37,317 nucleotides of DNA from Bacteroidota bacterium (GTDB taxonomy: Bacteria; Verrucomicrobiota; Verrucomicrobiia; Methylacidiphilales; UBA1321). Of this stretch, positions 1 to 7,062 are shown piece after piece. Under the pieces are notes generated by a model. That model did no database searches. It was not told where the DNA came from and saw only the letters and a list, made by a program, of their open reading frames with translations. Made by a program: the position numbers and the translations under genes. How positions within the stretch are numbered: the first letter of the stretch is position 1; every line of letters begins with the position of its first letter. The stretch is from assembly GCA_903970335.1 (NCBI GenBank), contig CAJCII010000123.1, positions 1 to 37,317 of the forward strand. The letters are read 5' to 3'.

Positions 1-1009
1 GCGAATACTTGATCGCATTGGTGATCAGGTTGGTAATCACATAATCCATACGCTGAAGGTCGATACTAACTTCCGGCAGGTCAGGAGCGATTTCCGTCTT
101 GATCTCGATTTGCGAGGCGCGGGCAATTTCCCGCATCTCCCACGACGTATTGCCGCCGCGCGAGCGGGGCAGCACGTGATCGATGTTGCCTTCACTGGGG
201 CGCAGGTTCGCGCCGGTGTATTGGCACTGGCCACCATCCCGCGCCCAGATGGCCCGGGCACTGAACTTGGGTCGACGCTTGGGGACCTTGGCAAAACGGC
301 TGAGGACGATGACTGCTGGAACGCGGATCGGGCCGCTGGGCGTGCGAACGGCATAGTCGTTCTCCCGCACAGGCAGCTTGATCCACTCGGCCCAGCGAGC
401 GGGCACCATGTTCTCGCCATCGATGTCGAGGGCTGTGGCCACGTCGGTGGCCATCTGCACGAACGCCTGTTGGGGCGTGCGCACATTGATCGCCTGCCAG
501 TTGCGGTTGAGCACCAGTACAATCGGTCGGTTGAGTATGTCGTCCATAGTTCTCCTGTGTCTGTGGTCCGCCTCGTCGACAAAGATATCGACGTAGTGGT
601 TGCCGCTGCCGACCGTGCCGAGCTGCGCTTCCGCCATAGGCTTGAGATGCGCAAAAGGCTGCTCCGCCCAGAGCGGGTCGTCGAAGAGATCGTGCTCGAC
701 GTGCTGCTTGCTGTGGCGACCCATACCGAACGAGATCGTGCGGACAACTTCGTCCATGATCTCGGCGATCTTGGGACGAATTTCCGCGCCGGTCTTGTTG
801 GTGCGGATCGCGAGGTTGCCGCAGGCAATATCAAAGCCCACGCCCGAGATGGAAACGAGATCGCGATACGCGATGACGCCACCAATAGGATGGGCATAGC
901 CCTTGTGGCCATCGGCACAGAGGACAGCACGCGCCCCGCCGACCGCCATACAGCGGTGGATTTGCTGCACCGTCGCCTCATCATGCTGACCAAAAATACG
1001 AACGCTCAT
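1..1009 (-). CDS. Chimeric ORF: RtcB N-terminus / HNH endonuclease / histidine-kinase fragment (partial)
   Basis: One open minus-strand frame of 336 codons starts at an ATG at 1009, behind a strong Shine-Dalgarno (AAGGAG, 5 bases upstream), and runs off the left edge. Residues 1-146 resemble RtcB RNA ligase: DGHKGYAHPIGG (33-44), GVGFDIACGN (56-65, holding Asp and Cys Mn ligands) and GTVGSGNHYVD (131-141). The C-terminal two thirds of RtcB, with the guanylylated histidine, are absent. Residues 155-291 resemble a classical HNH nuclease, with an RRPKFSARAIWARDGG segment, one Cys (262), DHVLPRSRGG (277-286) and a final TSWE. It breaks just before the last conserved Asn/Cys segment. That part begins with its own ATG at 547, preceded by AGGAGAACT. 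Residues 292-336 resemble a histidine-kinase ATPase domain ending in the N box NLITNAIKYS (327-336). The parts are clear; whether the junctions are real is not. It may be a deletion scar, a real fusion or an assembly join. Confidence 0.75.
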   Translation of the reverse strand, partial: MSVRIFGQHDEATVQQIHRCMAVGGARAVLCADGHKGYAHPIGGVIAYRDLVSISGVGFDIACGNLAIRTNKTGAEIRPKIAEIMDEVVRTISFGMGRHSKQHVEHDLFDDPLWAEQPFAHLKPMAEAQLGTVGSGNHYVDIFVDEADHRHRRTMDDILNRPIVLVLNRNWQAINVRTPQQAFVQMATDVATALDIDGENMVPARWAEWIKLPVRENDYAVRTPSGPIRVPAVIVLSRFAKVPKRRPKFSARAIWARDGGQCQYTGANLRPSEGNIDHVLPRSRGGNTSWEMREIARASQIEIKTEIAPDLPEVSIDLQRMDYVITNLITNAIKYS

Positions 1010-1022
1010 AGTTACTCCTTAT

Positions 1023-1057
1023 ATTGTAGCGACGGTTTTTGACCGTCGCAGTGGTTA
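1023..1057. repeat. Short palindromic intergenic repeat, copy 1
   Basis: A perfect 8-bp inverted repeat, GCGACGGT (1029-1036) and ACCGTCGC (1042-1049), closes a 5-base loop. It sits just upstream of the Shine-Dalgarno of the minus-strand RtcB-like frame. The surrounding 35 bases match 37177-37211, upstream of thiG, at about 27 of 35 positions in the same orientation by eye. It looks like a REP-type element. A role in the leader of the downstream gene is possible but not shown. Confidence 0.6.
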
Positions 1058-1107
1058 AATTGATTTCCGCGGTTGTTTCAGCCAACTCAAGTGGCTAGCC
1101 TTGAGCC

Positions 1108-1602
1108 GTGGTGACCATCGCTCGAACAAAGCCGGGCATCTTGTTTCGGACAGGTATTGCCTTGGCAATTCTTTTTGCTTTGTCCGGCTGTTATAATTTG
1201 GATACCGACGAATTCACGAAGACGAAACCGTCGCTCCAGGATTTGGTCGGCACTTATCTCCTGACTGATTATAGCGCCACGAGCCTGCGGGAAAGATCCG
1301 GCGATCTTCCGAATGAAATATCCATCAAACTCTCCCCGGACGGCAGTTGCAGCCTGTTGAACATTCCAGATAGTTGGGGAGAAAATCATACCCCAGTTAA
1401 GTTTGTCTCGCGAATCGGCAAATGGGAGTTGGTCCAAAATCAGAATTATTGGATCGTAGCCTTGGAAGACTTGAATCCTGCAGGCTCATGGCCCGAGACG
1501 CCAACCCAGCTCAACATTATCGGAGAAAAGCCTCCTTATATTTTGTGGATTACCCTGGGCGATGCGGACGAGGGTCACGTTTTAGGATTTTCCAAACGGT
1601 GA
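1108..1602 (+). CDS. Small putative lipoprotein, unknown function
   Basis: This 164-residue protein has a positively charged N-terminus, a hydrophobic stretch and a lipobox LSGC with the cysteine at about residue 28. That predicts export and lipid anchoring after Lgt processing; an lgt gene lies at 33710. The mature part has a segment LVGTYLLTDYS followed by LSPDGSC and IGKWELV, a pattern of small β-rich domains in which a residue-coverage value and a printed quantity alternate. I do not recognise a named family. The start is one of two adjacent GTG codons (1108 or 1111) with no strong Shine-Dalgarno, so it is uncertain. Base composition is visibly less GC-rich than the housekeeping genes to the right, consistent with an accessory region next to the RtcB/HNH frame and the tRNA-like gene. 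Confidence 0.65.
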   Translation: MVTIARTKPGILFRTGIALAILFALSGCYNLDTDEFTKTKPSLQDLVGTYLLTDYSATSLRERSGDLPNEISIKLSPDGSCSLLNIPDSWGENHTPVKFVSRIGKWELVQNQNYWIVALEDLNPAGSWPETPTQLNIIGEKPPYILWITLGDADEGHVLGFSKR

Positions 1603-1618
1603 ATCTTAATTGTCAAAA

Positions 1619-1693
1619 TGGTTCCCGAGCATGGTTCCGCCCCATGGTCTCCTGATTCAAAGTCAGGCATCCTACTGGCTAGACGACTCGGGA
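1619..1693 (-). tRNA. tRNA-Gln(UUG)-like gene with atypical D and T loops
   Basis: The minus strand folds as a cloverleaf: a perfect 7-bp acceptor stem TCCCGAG/CTCGGGA, a D arm starting GTCT, an anticodon arm CCTGA-CTTTGAA-TCAGG with anticodon TTG (read as UUG, Gln), a 4-base variable loop AGAC, a perfect T stem CATGG/CCATG, discriminator A and an encoded CCA. The acceptor matches the usual bacterial tRNA-Gln type. Two conserved parts are abnormal. The T loop reads GGCGGAA instead of TTCRANY, and the D loop has CAG where GG (18-19) is expected. Together these remove the normal D-loop/T-loop contacts. It may be a decayed gene, a mobile-element tRNA or a non-translational tRNA mimic. Its closeness to an RtcB-type RNA ligase frame makes the last option worth testing. 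Confidence 0.6.
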
Positions 1694-2060
1694 TTTGTGG
1701 ACTGAAGGTGGTGGGGCCGCAGGGAGTCGCACGCTGACCATGCTGATTATTGAGGGCGGCATAACAGACTGACAGCCTCAGTCAGGCGTAGAGCACGTCA
1801 GCCTGTTTTGCAGAGATCAGTAAGGCCGCAGCTGTTTTCGGGACAGTGTCCTCGTCTATGCCGGACGTGCTCCGTGAAAATTTACTGCCGTGCGCAGCAC
1901 CTCCGGCTTCTCAGCATGGGCAATGCCGTGTCGTAGCTAGTAGACTATGGCCGCGAAGTCCTGCGGACGACAGTAAGGCTCGTCGCAGGGTTGCTGCCAT
2001 TACGGCAGCGAAAAGGGAAAGGAGCGCCAAGCCTGGATCGATAGCCGGTCCGTCCTCAAA
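1694..2060. other. Gene-free region rich in inverted repeats
   Basis: I find no convincing protein gene here. The region holds several local foldbacks: GACTGA/TCAGTC (1768-1783), a nested stem GCCGGA/TCCGGC (1860-1865 with 1902-1907) enclosing GTGCT/AGCAC (1867-1871 with 1896-1900), and GCTGCC/GGCAGC (near 1992-2008). At 1709-1735 the minus strand reads like the 3' end of a second tRNA: a T-loop-like TGCGACT, then CGGCCCC, A and CCA. I could not find a matching 5' acceptor. A structured non-coding RNA or a decayed tRNA cluster are the options I can see. Confidence 0.4.
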
Positions 2061-2089
2061 ATAAAGAACCCCGCCGCAAGCAGCGGGGT
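2061..2089 (-). terminator. Probable intrinsic terminator downstream of leuS
   Basis: On the minus strand a GC-rich hairpin with stem ACCCCGC/GCGGGGT (2068-2089) is followed by TCTTTATTTT. It lies about 150 bases past the leuS stop and points the right way to end that transcript. Confidence 0.55.
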
Positions 2090-2140
2090 ATTGGGGAACA
2101 ATTTCAGATTACAACAAGAACGCCGCAAGCGGCGGGGAAT
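2066..2140. repeat. Two related GC-rich palindromic repeats
   Basis: Two copies of a unit beginning AAGAAC and containing GCCGCAAGC, then GCGGGG and ATTG, lie about 30 bases apart (near 2065-2094 and 2117-2144). The second has a perfect CGCCGC/GCGGCG stem with a two-base loop (2121-2134). They look like a mobile or amplified intergenic hairpin family, and the first copy also serves as the likely leuS terminator. Confidence 0.55.
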
Positions 2141-2166
2141 TGACCCGAACGAGATTAAAAAAAGCG

Positions 2167-2240
2167 TGTCATCCTGAGCGAAGGTGAGTCTTGGCATCAA
2201 TTTTAACCTCAAGGTTCACCCGAGCCGAAGTCGAAGAACC
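2167..2240. repeat. Intergenic repeat fragment of the CATCCTGAGCGAAG type
   Basis: The segment starts GTCATCCTGAGCGAAGG and ends GAGCCGAAGTCGAAGAACC. These are the two halves of an intergenic repeat that I recall from many unrelated bacterial genomes, here separated by about 35 bases. It abuts the leuS stop codon. Confidence 0.4.
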
Positions 2241-4726
2241 TACCCCACCACAAAATTCACCAGCTTGTCCGGCACAAAGACCGTCTTCCGCAGCGTCTTC
2301 CCCGTCGTCCACTCCGCATAAGCGGGCAACGCCTGCGCTGCTGCCACCACCACCTCCTGCCCCGCTCCCGGCGGCACCGTGATCAGCCCCCGCAGCTTCC
2401 CGTTGATCTGCATCGGCAACTCGATTTCCGTCTTGATCAGGTATCTCTCCTCCGCCACCGGCCACGGTTCGTAGGCCAGCGTCGTCGCGTGGCCCATCTG
2501 CTTCCACAGCTCCTCCGCCAGGTGCGGTGCAAAGGGCGAGAGCAGTAGCAGCAGCGTCTCGATCGCCTCGCGCGGACGCACCGCCTCCCGCGTCAAATCG
2601 TTCGTCAAAATCATCAGTGCCGAGATCGCCTTGTTGAACTGCAGCTTCTCGATGTCGTCCGTCACCTTCCGGATCGCCGCATGGACGCTCCGCAGCAACT
2701 CCGTCGACGCCTCCGCCTCCGTCGTCTTCCCCGGCGCGAAATGCCACTCCCCCTCCTGGTTCTCTTCCATGACCAGCCGCCACACGCGGCCCAAAAAACG
2801 GTACACCCCCTCCACCCCCGTCGTCGACCACGGCTTCATCTGCTCCAGCGGCCCCATGAACATCTCGAACAGCCGCAGCGAGTCCGCCCCGTATTCCACG
2901 ATCACGTCATCCGGATTCACCACGTTCCCCCACGCCTTCGACATCTTCCGGTTATCCTCGCCCAGGATGATCCCCTGGTTCACCAGCTTGTGGAACGGCT
3001 CCGACGTCGAAACCACGCCCAGGTCGAACAGCACCTTGTGCCAGAACCGCGCGTACAGCAGGTGCAGCACCGCGTGCTCCGCCCCGCCGATGTACAAATC
3101 GACCCCCTTGTTTCCCATCCAATATTTTTCCACCGCCGGATCGATCAAGGCGTCCGCATTCGTCGGATCGCAATACCGCAGGTAATACCAGCACGAGCCC
3201 GCCCACTGCGGCATCGTATTCGTCTCCCGCACCCGCCCGTCCCGCAGATGCAGCCACTCCGTCGCCTTCGCCAGCGGCGCGTGCCCCTCCGGACTCGGCT
3301 TGTAGTCCTCCAATTCGGGCAAAGTCAGCGGCAATTCGCTCTCGTCGATGACCTCATGCGTGTCGCCCCTCCACACCACCGGAAACGGCTCGCCCCAGTA
3401 CCGCTGCCGGGAGAACAGCCAGTCCCGCAGCTTGAACTGCACCCGCCTCGTCCCCAGCTTCTCCTCCTCCAGCCAGTCGATCATCTTTGCCTTCGCCGCC
3501 GCCGTCGGCAGTCCGTCCAGAAAACCCGAATGGACCGCATGTCCCTCGCCCGTGAACGGAGCCCAGGTCTTTTCCATCGCCCCCAGACCCGCCGCCGATT
3601 GTAGCGACTCCACCACCTCAATAATCGGCAAGCCGTATTTCACCGCAAATTCGTGGTCCCGCTCGTCATGCGCCGGCACCGCCATGATCGCCCCCGTCCC
3701 GTACCCCATCAGCACATAATCCGCGATCCACACCGGAATCGTCTCGTCGTTTACCGGATTGATCGCATATGCCCCGGTAAACACACCGCTTTTGCTCTTC
3801 GCCAGGTCGGTCCGTTCCAGATCGCTCTTGTTCGCCACCTCCGCCTTGTAGGCCTGCACCGCTGGGCGCTGCCCCGGCGTCGTGATCTTCTCCACCAGCG
3901 GATGCTCCGGCGACAGCACCATGTACGTCGCGCCGAACAGCGTGTCCGGTCGCGTCGTAAAAACCGTCATCGTCTCGTCTTCCCCCGCCACCTTGAACCG
4001 CACCTCCGCCCCCTCGCTCCGTCCGATCCAGTTCCGCTGCATCTCCTTCAGCGACTCCGGCCAGTCCAGCCCGTCCAGGTCCGCCAAAAGCCGCTCCGCA
4101 TACGCCGTAATCCGCAGCATCCATTGCCGCAACGGACGCCGCTCCACCGGATGGTTCCCCCGCTCCGAACGCGGCCCCTCCTCCGTCGGCAGCACCTCCT
4201 CGTTCGCCAGCACCGTCCCCAGCGCAGGACAATACCACACCGGCGCGTGCGACACATACGCCAGCCCCTTCTTGTAAAGCTGGATGAAAATCCACTGCGT
4301 CCACTTATAGTAGGCCGGGTCCGTCGTGTTCACCTCACGTGCCCAATCGTAGGAAAAACCCAGCCGCTCGATCTGCCCCCGGAACGTCGCAACATTCCGT
4401 GCCGTCGTCTCCCGCGGATGTGTCCCCGTCTGCACCGCATACTGCTCCGCGGGCAACCCGAACGCATCCCACCCCATCGGGTGCAGCACATTGAACCCCT
4501 TCATCCGCTTGTACCGCGACACAATGTCCGTCGCCGTGTACCCCTCCGGATGCCCCACGTGCAGCCCCGCGCCCGAGGGATACGGAAACATGTCCAGCGC
4601 ATAGTACTTCGGCTTCTCGCTCCCCGGCTCCCCCGGATTCGCCGCCCGGAACGTCTCCTGCTCGCGCCAATAGCGCTGCCAGTTTGGCTCGAAGGTCGCG
4701 AATGGGAATTGCTTGCGTACTTGCAT
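2240..4726 (-). CDS. leuS: Leucine--tRNA ligase
   Basis: The cytoplasmic class I aminoacyl-tRNA synthetase that charges tRNA-Leu. At 828 residues it has the usual bacterial length. The HIGH signature is HVGH (56-59), within [19 protein letters not shown]. The KMSKS loop is KMSK (594-597). The CP1 editing region between them carries the threonine-rich [10 protein letters not shown] segment, and the C-terminal anticodon-binding part ends LVNFVVG. The ATG at 4726 starts the conserved [15 protein letters not shown] block. It is divergent from rdgB with only 35 bases between the start codons, so the two promoters must lie in or overlap that gap or the opposing 5' ends. Downstream hairpins at 2061-2140 probably end the transcript. 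Certain identification. Confidence 0.98.
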   Translation of the reverse strand: MQVRKQFPFATFEPNWQRYWREQETFRAANPGEPGSEKPKYYALDMFPYPSGAGLHVGHPEGYTATDIVSRYKRMKGFNVLHPMGWDAFGLPAEQYAVQTGTHPRETTARNVATFRGQIERLGFSYDWAREVNTTDPAYYKWTQWIFIQLYKKGLAYVSHAPVWYCPALGTVLANEEVLPTEEGPRSERGNHPVERRPLRQWMLRITAYAERLLADLDGLDWPESLKEMQRNWIGRSEGAEVRFKVAGEDETMTVFTTRPDTLFGATYMVLSPEHPLVEKITTPGQRPAVQAYKAEVANKSDLERTDLAKSKSGVFTGAYAINPVNDETIPVWIADYVLMGYGTGAIMAVPAHDERDHEFAVKYGLPIIEVVESLQSAAGLGAMEKTWAPFTGEGHAVHSGFLDGLPTAAAKAKMIDWLEEEKLGTRRVQFKLRDWLFSRQRYWGEPFPVVWRGDTHEVIDESELPLTLPELEDYKPSPEGHAPLAKATEWLHLRDGRVRETNTMPQWAGSCWYYLRYCDPTNADALIDPAVEKYWMGNKGVDLYIGGAEHAVLHLLYARFWHKVLFDLGVVSTSEPFHKLVNQGIILGEDNRKMSKAWGNVVNPDDVIVEYGADSLRLFEMFMGPLEQMKPWSTTGVEGVYRFLGRVWRLVMEENQEGEWHFAPGKTTEAEASTELLRSVHAAIRKVTDDIEKLQFNKAISALMILTNDLTREAVRPREAIETLLLLLSPFAPHLAEELWKQMGHATTLAYEPWPVAEERYLIKTEIELPMQINGKLRGLITVPPGAGQEVVVAAAQALPAYAEWTTGKTLRKTVFVPDKLVNFVVG

Positions 4727-4761
4727 GATGGAAGCTGTAAGTTAACGACACCACCCGCTCT

Positions 4762-5376
4762 ATGGAAAGGAAAACGCTCTGCCTCGCCACCCGCAACGCC
4801 CACAAGGTCCACGAAATCGCCGCCATCCTCGCCCCCTACTGGGACGTCAAGTGCTCCGCCGACTTCCCTGAAGTCGTCGAGGAAATCGAGGAAACCGGCG
4901 ACACCTTCCTCGCCAACGCCACCCTCAAGGCCGTCGCCACCTCCCACGCCATCTCCGCCTACGCCCTCGCCGACGACTCCGGCCTCGAAGTCGACGCCCT
5001 CGACGGTGCCCCCGGCGTCTTCTCCGCCCGCTACGGCGGCATCCCCTCCTCCGCGGAAAAAAACAACGCCCGCCTCCTCGAGGAACTCGCCCGCCTCGGC
5101 GCCCTTGCCCCCGGCCAACGCCGCGCCCGCTTCCGCTGCGTCCTCGTCCTCGCCAAGGCCGGCGAAGTCCTCGCCACCTTCGACGGCGCCTGCGAAGGCA
5201 CCCTCCTCCTCGCCCCCCAAGGCGCCAACGGCTTCGGCTACGACCCCCTCTTCGTCCCCGCCGGCTTCAAAAAAACCTTCGGCCAGCTCTCCGAAAAAAC
5301 CAAGAACACCCTCAGCCATCGCGGCCACGCCCTCCGAAAATTCCTCGCCTGGCTCAAGCTCAATCCCCCGCAATAA
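4762..5376 (+). CDS. rdgB: XTP/dITP diphosphatase (RdgB/HAM1 family)
   Basis: A house-cleaning enzyme that hydrolyses XTP, dITP and ITP to monophosphates and so keeps deaminated purines out of DNA and RNA. The 204-residue length fits the family. Visible signatures are the N-terminal nucleotide-binding ATRNAHKVHE (about 9-18), the ETGDTFLANATLKA segment, the LADDSGLEVDALDGAPG motif carrying the catalytic acidic pair, SARYGG, and the C-terminal GANGFGYDPLFVP and LSHRGHALRKF. The ATG at 4762 gives the conserved N-terminus. It is a single gene, divergent from leuS. Very C-rich third codon positions match its neighbours. Confidence 0.97.
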   Translation: MERKTLCLATRNAHKVHEIAAILAPYWDVKCSADFPEVVEEIEETGDTFLANATLKAVATSHAISAYALADDSGLEVDALDGAPGVFSARYGGIPSSAEKNNARLLEELARLGALAPGQRRARFRCVLVLAKAGEVLATFDGACEGTLLLAPQGANGFGYDPLFVPAGFKKTFGQLSEKTKNTLSHRGHALRKFLAWLKLNPPQ

Positions 5377-5385
5377 ATTCAGCCT

Positions 5386-5456
5386 TCAGCCTCCTTCCCA
5401 AGTTGTACCTGGGAACGTCTCCTGCCCCCGCGAAGTTCCACTTCGCGCTAATCTTC
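5386..5456. repeat. Double-hairpin intergenic repeat
   Basis: Downstream of rdgB lie two foldbacks in a row: TTCCCA/TGGGAA around AGTTGTACC (near 5396-5416) and CGCGAAGT/ACTTCGCG around TCC (near 5434-5452). The combination resembles a paired-hairpin repeat found between genes in many bacteria. It may act as an rdgB terminator, but there is no clear T-tract. Confidence 0.45.
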
Positions 5457-5570
5457 CCAGCCTCCCTCCCCCAAAAAATTCCGTAAATTTGGTCAATTTG
5501 GTGATTCCGTAACTCAGCCTTCCCCCAATCCTCCCAATCATATTAATCCTATCTAAAACGTCCCCTCCCC

Positions 5571-5608
5571 AATTCCGTAATTCCGTTAATTCCGTCAAAA
5601 CTTCGGCC
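5571..5608 (-). repeat. 38-bp interspersed repeat, copy 1
   Basis: On the minus strand this segment starts GGCCGAAGTTTTGACG and continues as three AATTCCGT-type (here ACGGAATT) units. It matches 11213-11250 on the plus strand with two differences. A partial relative is visible at about 5478-5515. Confidence 0.7.
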
Positions 5609-5616
5609 TTCCCCCC

Positions 5617-6177
5617 TCAATCCCCCGTATCCGCCACCACCGTATACTGGATCGTCTTCACCAGCTTGCCGTTGATATACACATCCAGCGACTGCTCCCC
5701 CATCGGGTCCCCCGGGTCGAACCCATTCTCGTCCACCATCACACCGCCCGGCACCGTCACCTCTTTTGTCTGCAACGTCTTCGACGGTATCAGATTCTCG
5801 AACCCGTCACCCGTCACCACCTTCGGCGCCGCCGAAAAATGAAACACCAGGTGGTACGTGTATGGCTCGTTATCCGGCGGCGTAATCTCCACCCCATAAC
5901 GAAACCCCGTGTCCTGGAGCCGCATCGGAATCGTCGTCGTTTCCTTCGTCAGGTGGTCCTTCCCCTCCAGGTCCGACTCCACCGTCCCGAACCGGATCTT
6001 GTACTCCGATGTCGCCGTCTCGTCCGTCCCGACGGTCTCCTCGCCCCCCCCTTTGCCCTGGTACAGCGCCACGTCCTTCACCACAAAATAGATCGCCAGC
6101 GCCGCCCAGCCGGCCACCGTCGCCGCCACCAGGAATGCTCCGACACCGATCAGTAACGTCGTCTTTTTCATCGCCAA
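5617..6177 (-). CDS. Conserved-looking membrane-anchored protein, unknown function
   Basis: A 186-residue protein. An N-terminal lysine pair and one long hydrophobic helix (about 8-32) predict a signal anchor with the rest outside the cytoplasmic membrane. The remainder is acidic and soluble, with a run of polar residues after the helix and then β-strand-like segments (YGVEITPPDN, YHLVFHF, GKLVKTIQYTVV). There are no cysteines and no catalytic pattern I recognise. An ATG at 6171 (giving MKKTTLL) is an equally good start. It begins 8 bases after the rph stop and reads the same way, so it is probably cotranscribed with rph. I do not assign a function. Confidence 0.6.
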   Translation of the reverse strand: MAMKKTTLLIGVGAFLVAATVAGWAALAIYFVVKDVALYQGKGGGEETVGTDETATSEYKIRFGTVESDLEGKDHLTKETTTIPMRLQDTGFRYGVEITPPDNEPYTYHLVFHFSAAPKVVTGDGFENLIPSKTLQTKEVTVPGGVMVDENGFDPGDPMGEQSLDVYINGKLVKTIQYTVVADTGD

Positions 6178-6185
6178 AACCTACT

Positions 6186-6938
6186 TTAGCCCAAAGCCGC
6201 TTTCTGCAAGCCCGAAAGTTTCTTGATCCCCTTCGTCGCCAGTTCCACCAGCGCCGCAAACTCCTGCGGCGAAAACGTGCTCTCCTCCCCGCTCGCCTGC
6301 ACCTCGATGAACTGCCCCTTCGCCGTCATCACCACATTCATGTCCGTCTGGGCGTCCTTGTCCTCCACGTAATCCAGGTCCAGCACCGGTGCCCCGTTCA
6401 CCACCCCCACGCTCACCGCCGCAAACGGCACCCGGATCGGTGATTTCGCCGTGTCCTTCAAAAATCCCCCCTCTCGCAGCTTCCGCACCGCCAGCTCCAG
6501 CGCCACATACGTCCCCGTGATCGCCGTCGTCCGCGTCCCCCCGTCTGCCGCCAGCACATCGCAATCGATACACAGCGTCCGCGTCCCCAGCGCCAGCAGG
6601 TCCACCGCCGCCCGCACGCTCCGCCCGATCAGCCGCTGAATCTCCGTGCTCCGCCCGTCGATCCGCCCCTTCGTGATGTCCCGTGGCTTCCGCCCCAGCG
6701 TCGAGTACGGCAGCATCGAATACTCCGCCGTAATCCAGCCCCCCTCCACCCGCTGCTCCTTCATCCAGCGCGGCACATTCTCCTCCACCGTCACCGCGCA
6801 GATCACCTGCGTCCGCCCGCAACTTGCCAGCACCGACCCCGCCGCATGTGGCGCGATCCCCGGTTGAAACGTAATCGTCCGCAACTCGTCCGCCCGCCGC
6901 CCATCGTGACGACGCATCGCTTTCGTGGAAATAGACAT
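6186..6938 (-). CDS. rph: Ribonuclease PH
   Basis: A phosphorolytic 3'-5' exoribonuclease that trims the 3' ends of tRNA precursors and acts in RNA turnover in the cytoplasm. The protein carries the family hallmarks RRHDGR near the N-terminus, PGIAPHAAGSVL, WITAEYSMLPYST, GRKPRDITKGRIDGRSTEIQRLIGRS with the phosphate-binding arginines, and CDVLAADGGTRTTAITG. I chose the ATG at 6938 (MSISTKAMRRHDGRR, about 250 residues), because the upstream extension is not like the family; an ATG at 6917 is also possible. It is followed within 8 bases by the small membrane protein gene. Certain identification, start less so. Confidence 0.96.
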   Translation of the reverse strand: MSISTKAMRRHDGRRADELRTITFQPGIAPHAAGSVLASCGRTQVICAVTVEENVPRWMKEQRVEGGWITAEYSMLPYSTLGRKPRDITKGRIDGRSTEIQRLIGRSVRAAVDLLALGTRTLCIDCDVLAADGGTRTTAITGTYVALELAVRKLREGGFLKDTAKSPIRVPFAAVSVGVVNGAPVLDLDYVEDKDAQTDMNVVMTAKGQFIEVQASGEESTFSPQEFAALVELATKGIKKLSGLQKAALG

Positions 6939-7062
6939 AGCCCATCGTACCTCGACCAAACCCTCCCGGCAACGACAAGCGTTTGTTCGGAGTCTCCTCC
7001 AGCTCTTTCGGCTAAATGCCCACTCTGACCTAAATTTATAAGCCATTTAGACCAGTTTAACC

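Noticed and set aside
110-1042. A 310-codon plus-strand frame opposite the RtcB/HNH frame
   Set aside because: It has no recognisable domain and an arginine-rich composition typical of an antisense shadow. The minus-strand frame over the same bases has clear RtcB and HNH motifs and a strong Shine-Dalgarno.
1775-1830. A plus-strand tRNA-like D arm (AGTCAGGCGTAGAGC)
   Set aside because: The D loop looks canonical, but no anticodon stem, T arm or acceptor stem can be paired around it.
1846-2064. A 72-codon plus-strand frame
   Set aside because: It overlaps inverted repeats, has no family signature and no good ribosome-binding site.
2066-2140. CRISPR array
   Set aside because: Only two palindromic units with different cores and no regular spacers or cas genes.
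2681-3604. Long plus-strand frame opposite leuS
   Set aside because: Arg/His/Pro-rich antisense shadow of a certain leuS.
3653-5512. A 619-codon plus-strand frame across leuS and rdgB
   Set aside because: It is the antisense of leuS and a frame-shifted reading of rdgB; composition is Pro/Ser/Arg-rich and no domain is visible.
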